From the NCBI GenBank assembly GCA_036502625.1, contig DASXYG010000044.1:1-59452 (forward strand): a stretch of DNA of 59,452 bases, written 5' to 3'. Both the position numbers and the translations under genes were made by a program. How positions within the stretch are numbered: position 1 is the first letter of the stretch; every line of letters starts with the position of its first letter. This stretch comes from DASXYG01 sp036502625. Its GTDB lineage: Bacteria; Actinomycetota; Actinomycetes; Streptosporangiales; Streptosporangiaceae. Shown here piece after piece: positions 58,661-59,452 of this stretch. Below the pieces are notes generated by a model. That model was not told the origin of the DNA. It did no database searches and saw nothing but the letters and a program-made list of their open reading frames with translations.

Positions 58661-59055
58661 CAGCGCGAGGTCGGCTCCGTTGAGGAACTTGACACCGCGC
58701 TTGACGAACTCGACGCCGCGTCCAGGGATCAACCACTCCCCTTATGCGGCGGTCCTCTGGAGCGGCCCCCGCACGGACGGCGACCGTGGAACCGGTCTCA
58801 CCCTCGTCGTCGGCACCGAGACCTTCCCCGCCCAATGGACGACCCCCGAGCCCCCGTACTACCGCGCGAGCTGGAACGGCGAAACCGCCGAAGAGCCCTA
58901 CTTCATCACGAACTACGGCGGCAAGCCCACCGACCTCGACGCCTGGATGCCCGTACCCATCGCGGAGGCCCGCGAGGCCGCCCGCCGCTTCCTCACCACC
59001 GGCGGCCAATGCCCCGACAACCTCACCTGGCACCCCACCCCGAGCCAAACCACCA
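58661..59055 (+). pseudogene. Decayed Imm1-family immunity gene
   Basis: Pieces of an Imm1-type immunity protein in two frames. One frame reads EVGSVEELDTALDELDAASRDQP (split as EVGSVEELDTAL and DELDAASRDQP), the usual N-terminal segment. After about 58735 the match moves to the +1-shifted frame: YAAVLWSGPRTDGDRGTG, then PYFITNYGGKPTDLDAW, PVPIAEAREAARRFL and TWHP, the conserved C-terminal part. The shift lies in an ACTCCCCTTA run. The start region is also lost, and the second frame has no stop before the repeat array. No cognate deaminase or nuclease toxin is adjacent. I am confident it is broken; family naming is by pattern. Confidence 0.6.
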
Positions 59056-59185
59056 GGCCCCGTGAAGCCAGCGCTCTTGACGCGCCCATCCGTCTTGAGA
59101 ACGCACCTGGGCTCCGCCGCTTAAGGGCGGATGCCGCGCGACCAACCCCGACCCGCCGCGCCTCGATCACGGCAGAGCAGGCACG

Positions 59186-59452
59186 GCGGGAGGCCGGTCG
59201 CGGCGGGAGGCCGGTCGCGCGGCAGCGCGGCCTTTGCGCCCTGAGCCACGCCTCCCCCAGAACACCACAAGCCCGCCCAACCAAGAGCGGCAGCCCGCGG
59301 CCCAACCCTGAAGACGCAGAACCAAGGTCGCGGGAAAGCAGTCGCGCGCCAGCGCGGCCTTTGCGCCCCGGGGCAAGCCCACCCCGAACCACCGCACGCC
59401 CCAGAACACACCCAGCCCCCGCCAACCAAGAGCGGCAGCCCGCGGCCCAGCA
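59186..59452 (+). repeat. Intergenic repeat array B, running off the window end
   Basis: Two tandem forward units of the repeat family seen in array A. The 23-bp word at 59214-59236 is identical to 53534-53556. The next unit starts 127 bp later at 59341 with one mismatch in that word. Positions 59379-59451 align without gaps to 53416-53488 with 64 of 73 bases identical by my count. A short direct repeat GGCGGGAGGCCGGTCGCG precedes the array. The last unit is cut by the window edge. Confidence 0.8.

Overview
This is a very GC-rich chromosomal segment of an actinobacterium. The evidence is a MoeA-like/Glp plus SepX/GlpR-type gene neighbourhood, an F420-type nitroreductase domain, frequent GTG starts, an MscL with a C-terminal zinc ribbon, and an FmdB/MTAP/SAF-domain/mscL gene group. 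A filamentous actinomycete (Streptosporangiales or Thermomonosporaceae-like) is my best guess. That placement is inference, because no 16S or other marker gene is present.

Layout. 0.03-5.6 kb: mscL, a SAF-domain (CpaB-like) protein, methylthioadenosine phosphorylase, a lipoprotein, an FmdB zinc ribbon, a K+/H+ antiporter and 5-formyl-THF cyclo-ligase. 5.8-12.9 kb: moeA (glp-like), moaC and mogA/moaB, then an inserted Rrf2-MFS-GNAT block, then a RimJ-type acetyltransferase and a SepX/GlpR-like membrane protein, with tRNA-Ala(CGC) just downstream. Three perfect DnaA boxes lie in intergenic DNA of this first 10 kb. 13.2-18.1 kb: accessory DNA with two unknown proteins and an HTH/P-loop NTPase with helical repeats that is split by a frameshift. 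18.1-32.3 kb: LtrA, a 2169-residue secreted RHS/YD-repeat protein with a Hint domain and an unrecognised C-terminal tip, an overlapping EfeB-type DyP peroxidase, an ArsR-like regulator, an acyl-CoA synthetase, a plasmid-stabilisation-like protein, proline iminopeptidase and a nitroreductase-hemerythrin fusion.

33.4-50.6 kb is a catabolic region. It holds PucR, hydantoinase B and A, an MFS transporter and an alcohol dehydrogenase on the minus strand, a divergent FAD oxidase, an Lrp regulator divergent from an AceE-like dehydrogenase, a three-subunit molybdenum hydroxylase of PaoABC/YagTSR type and a nucleoside hydrolase. Nitrogenous ring compounds and amines or aldehydes are plausible substrates. 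The molybdenum enzyme needs the cofactor whose synthesis genes lie in the 5.8-8.0 kb cluster.

50.6-59.45 kb: a nucleotidyltransferase-like protein, a small phage-like protein, a coiled-coil protein with 14-residue tandem repeats, then an intergenic repeat array. Next come an orphan EndoU toxin with MafI-type immunity, a monooxygenase, TetR, a large arylsulfatase, a NUDIX hydrolase, a decayed Imm1-type immunity gene, and a second array of the same repeat family at the window edge. The two arrays therefore bracket polymorphic-toxin debris. That bracket, the RHS-DyP pair and the DnaA-box/division-module neighbourhood are the parts most worth following up.
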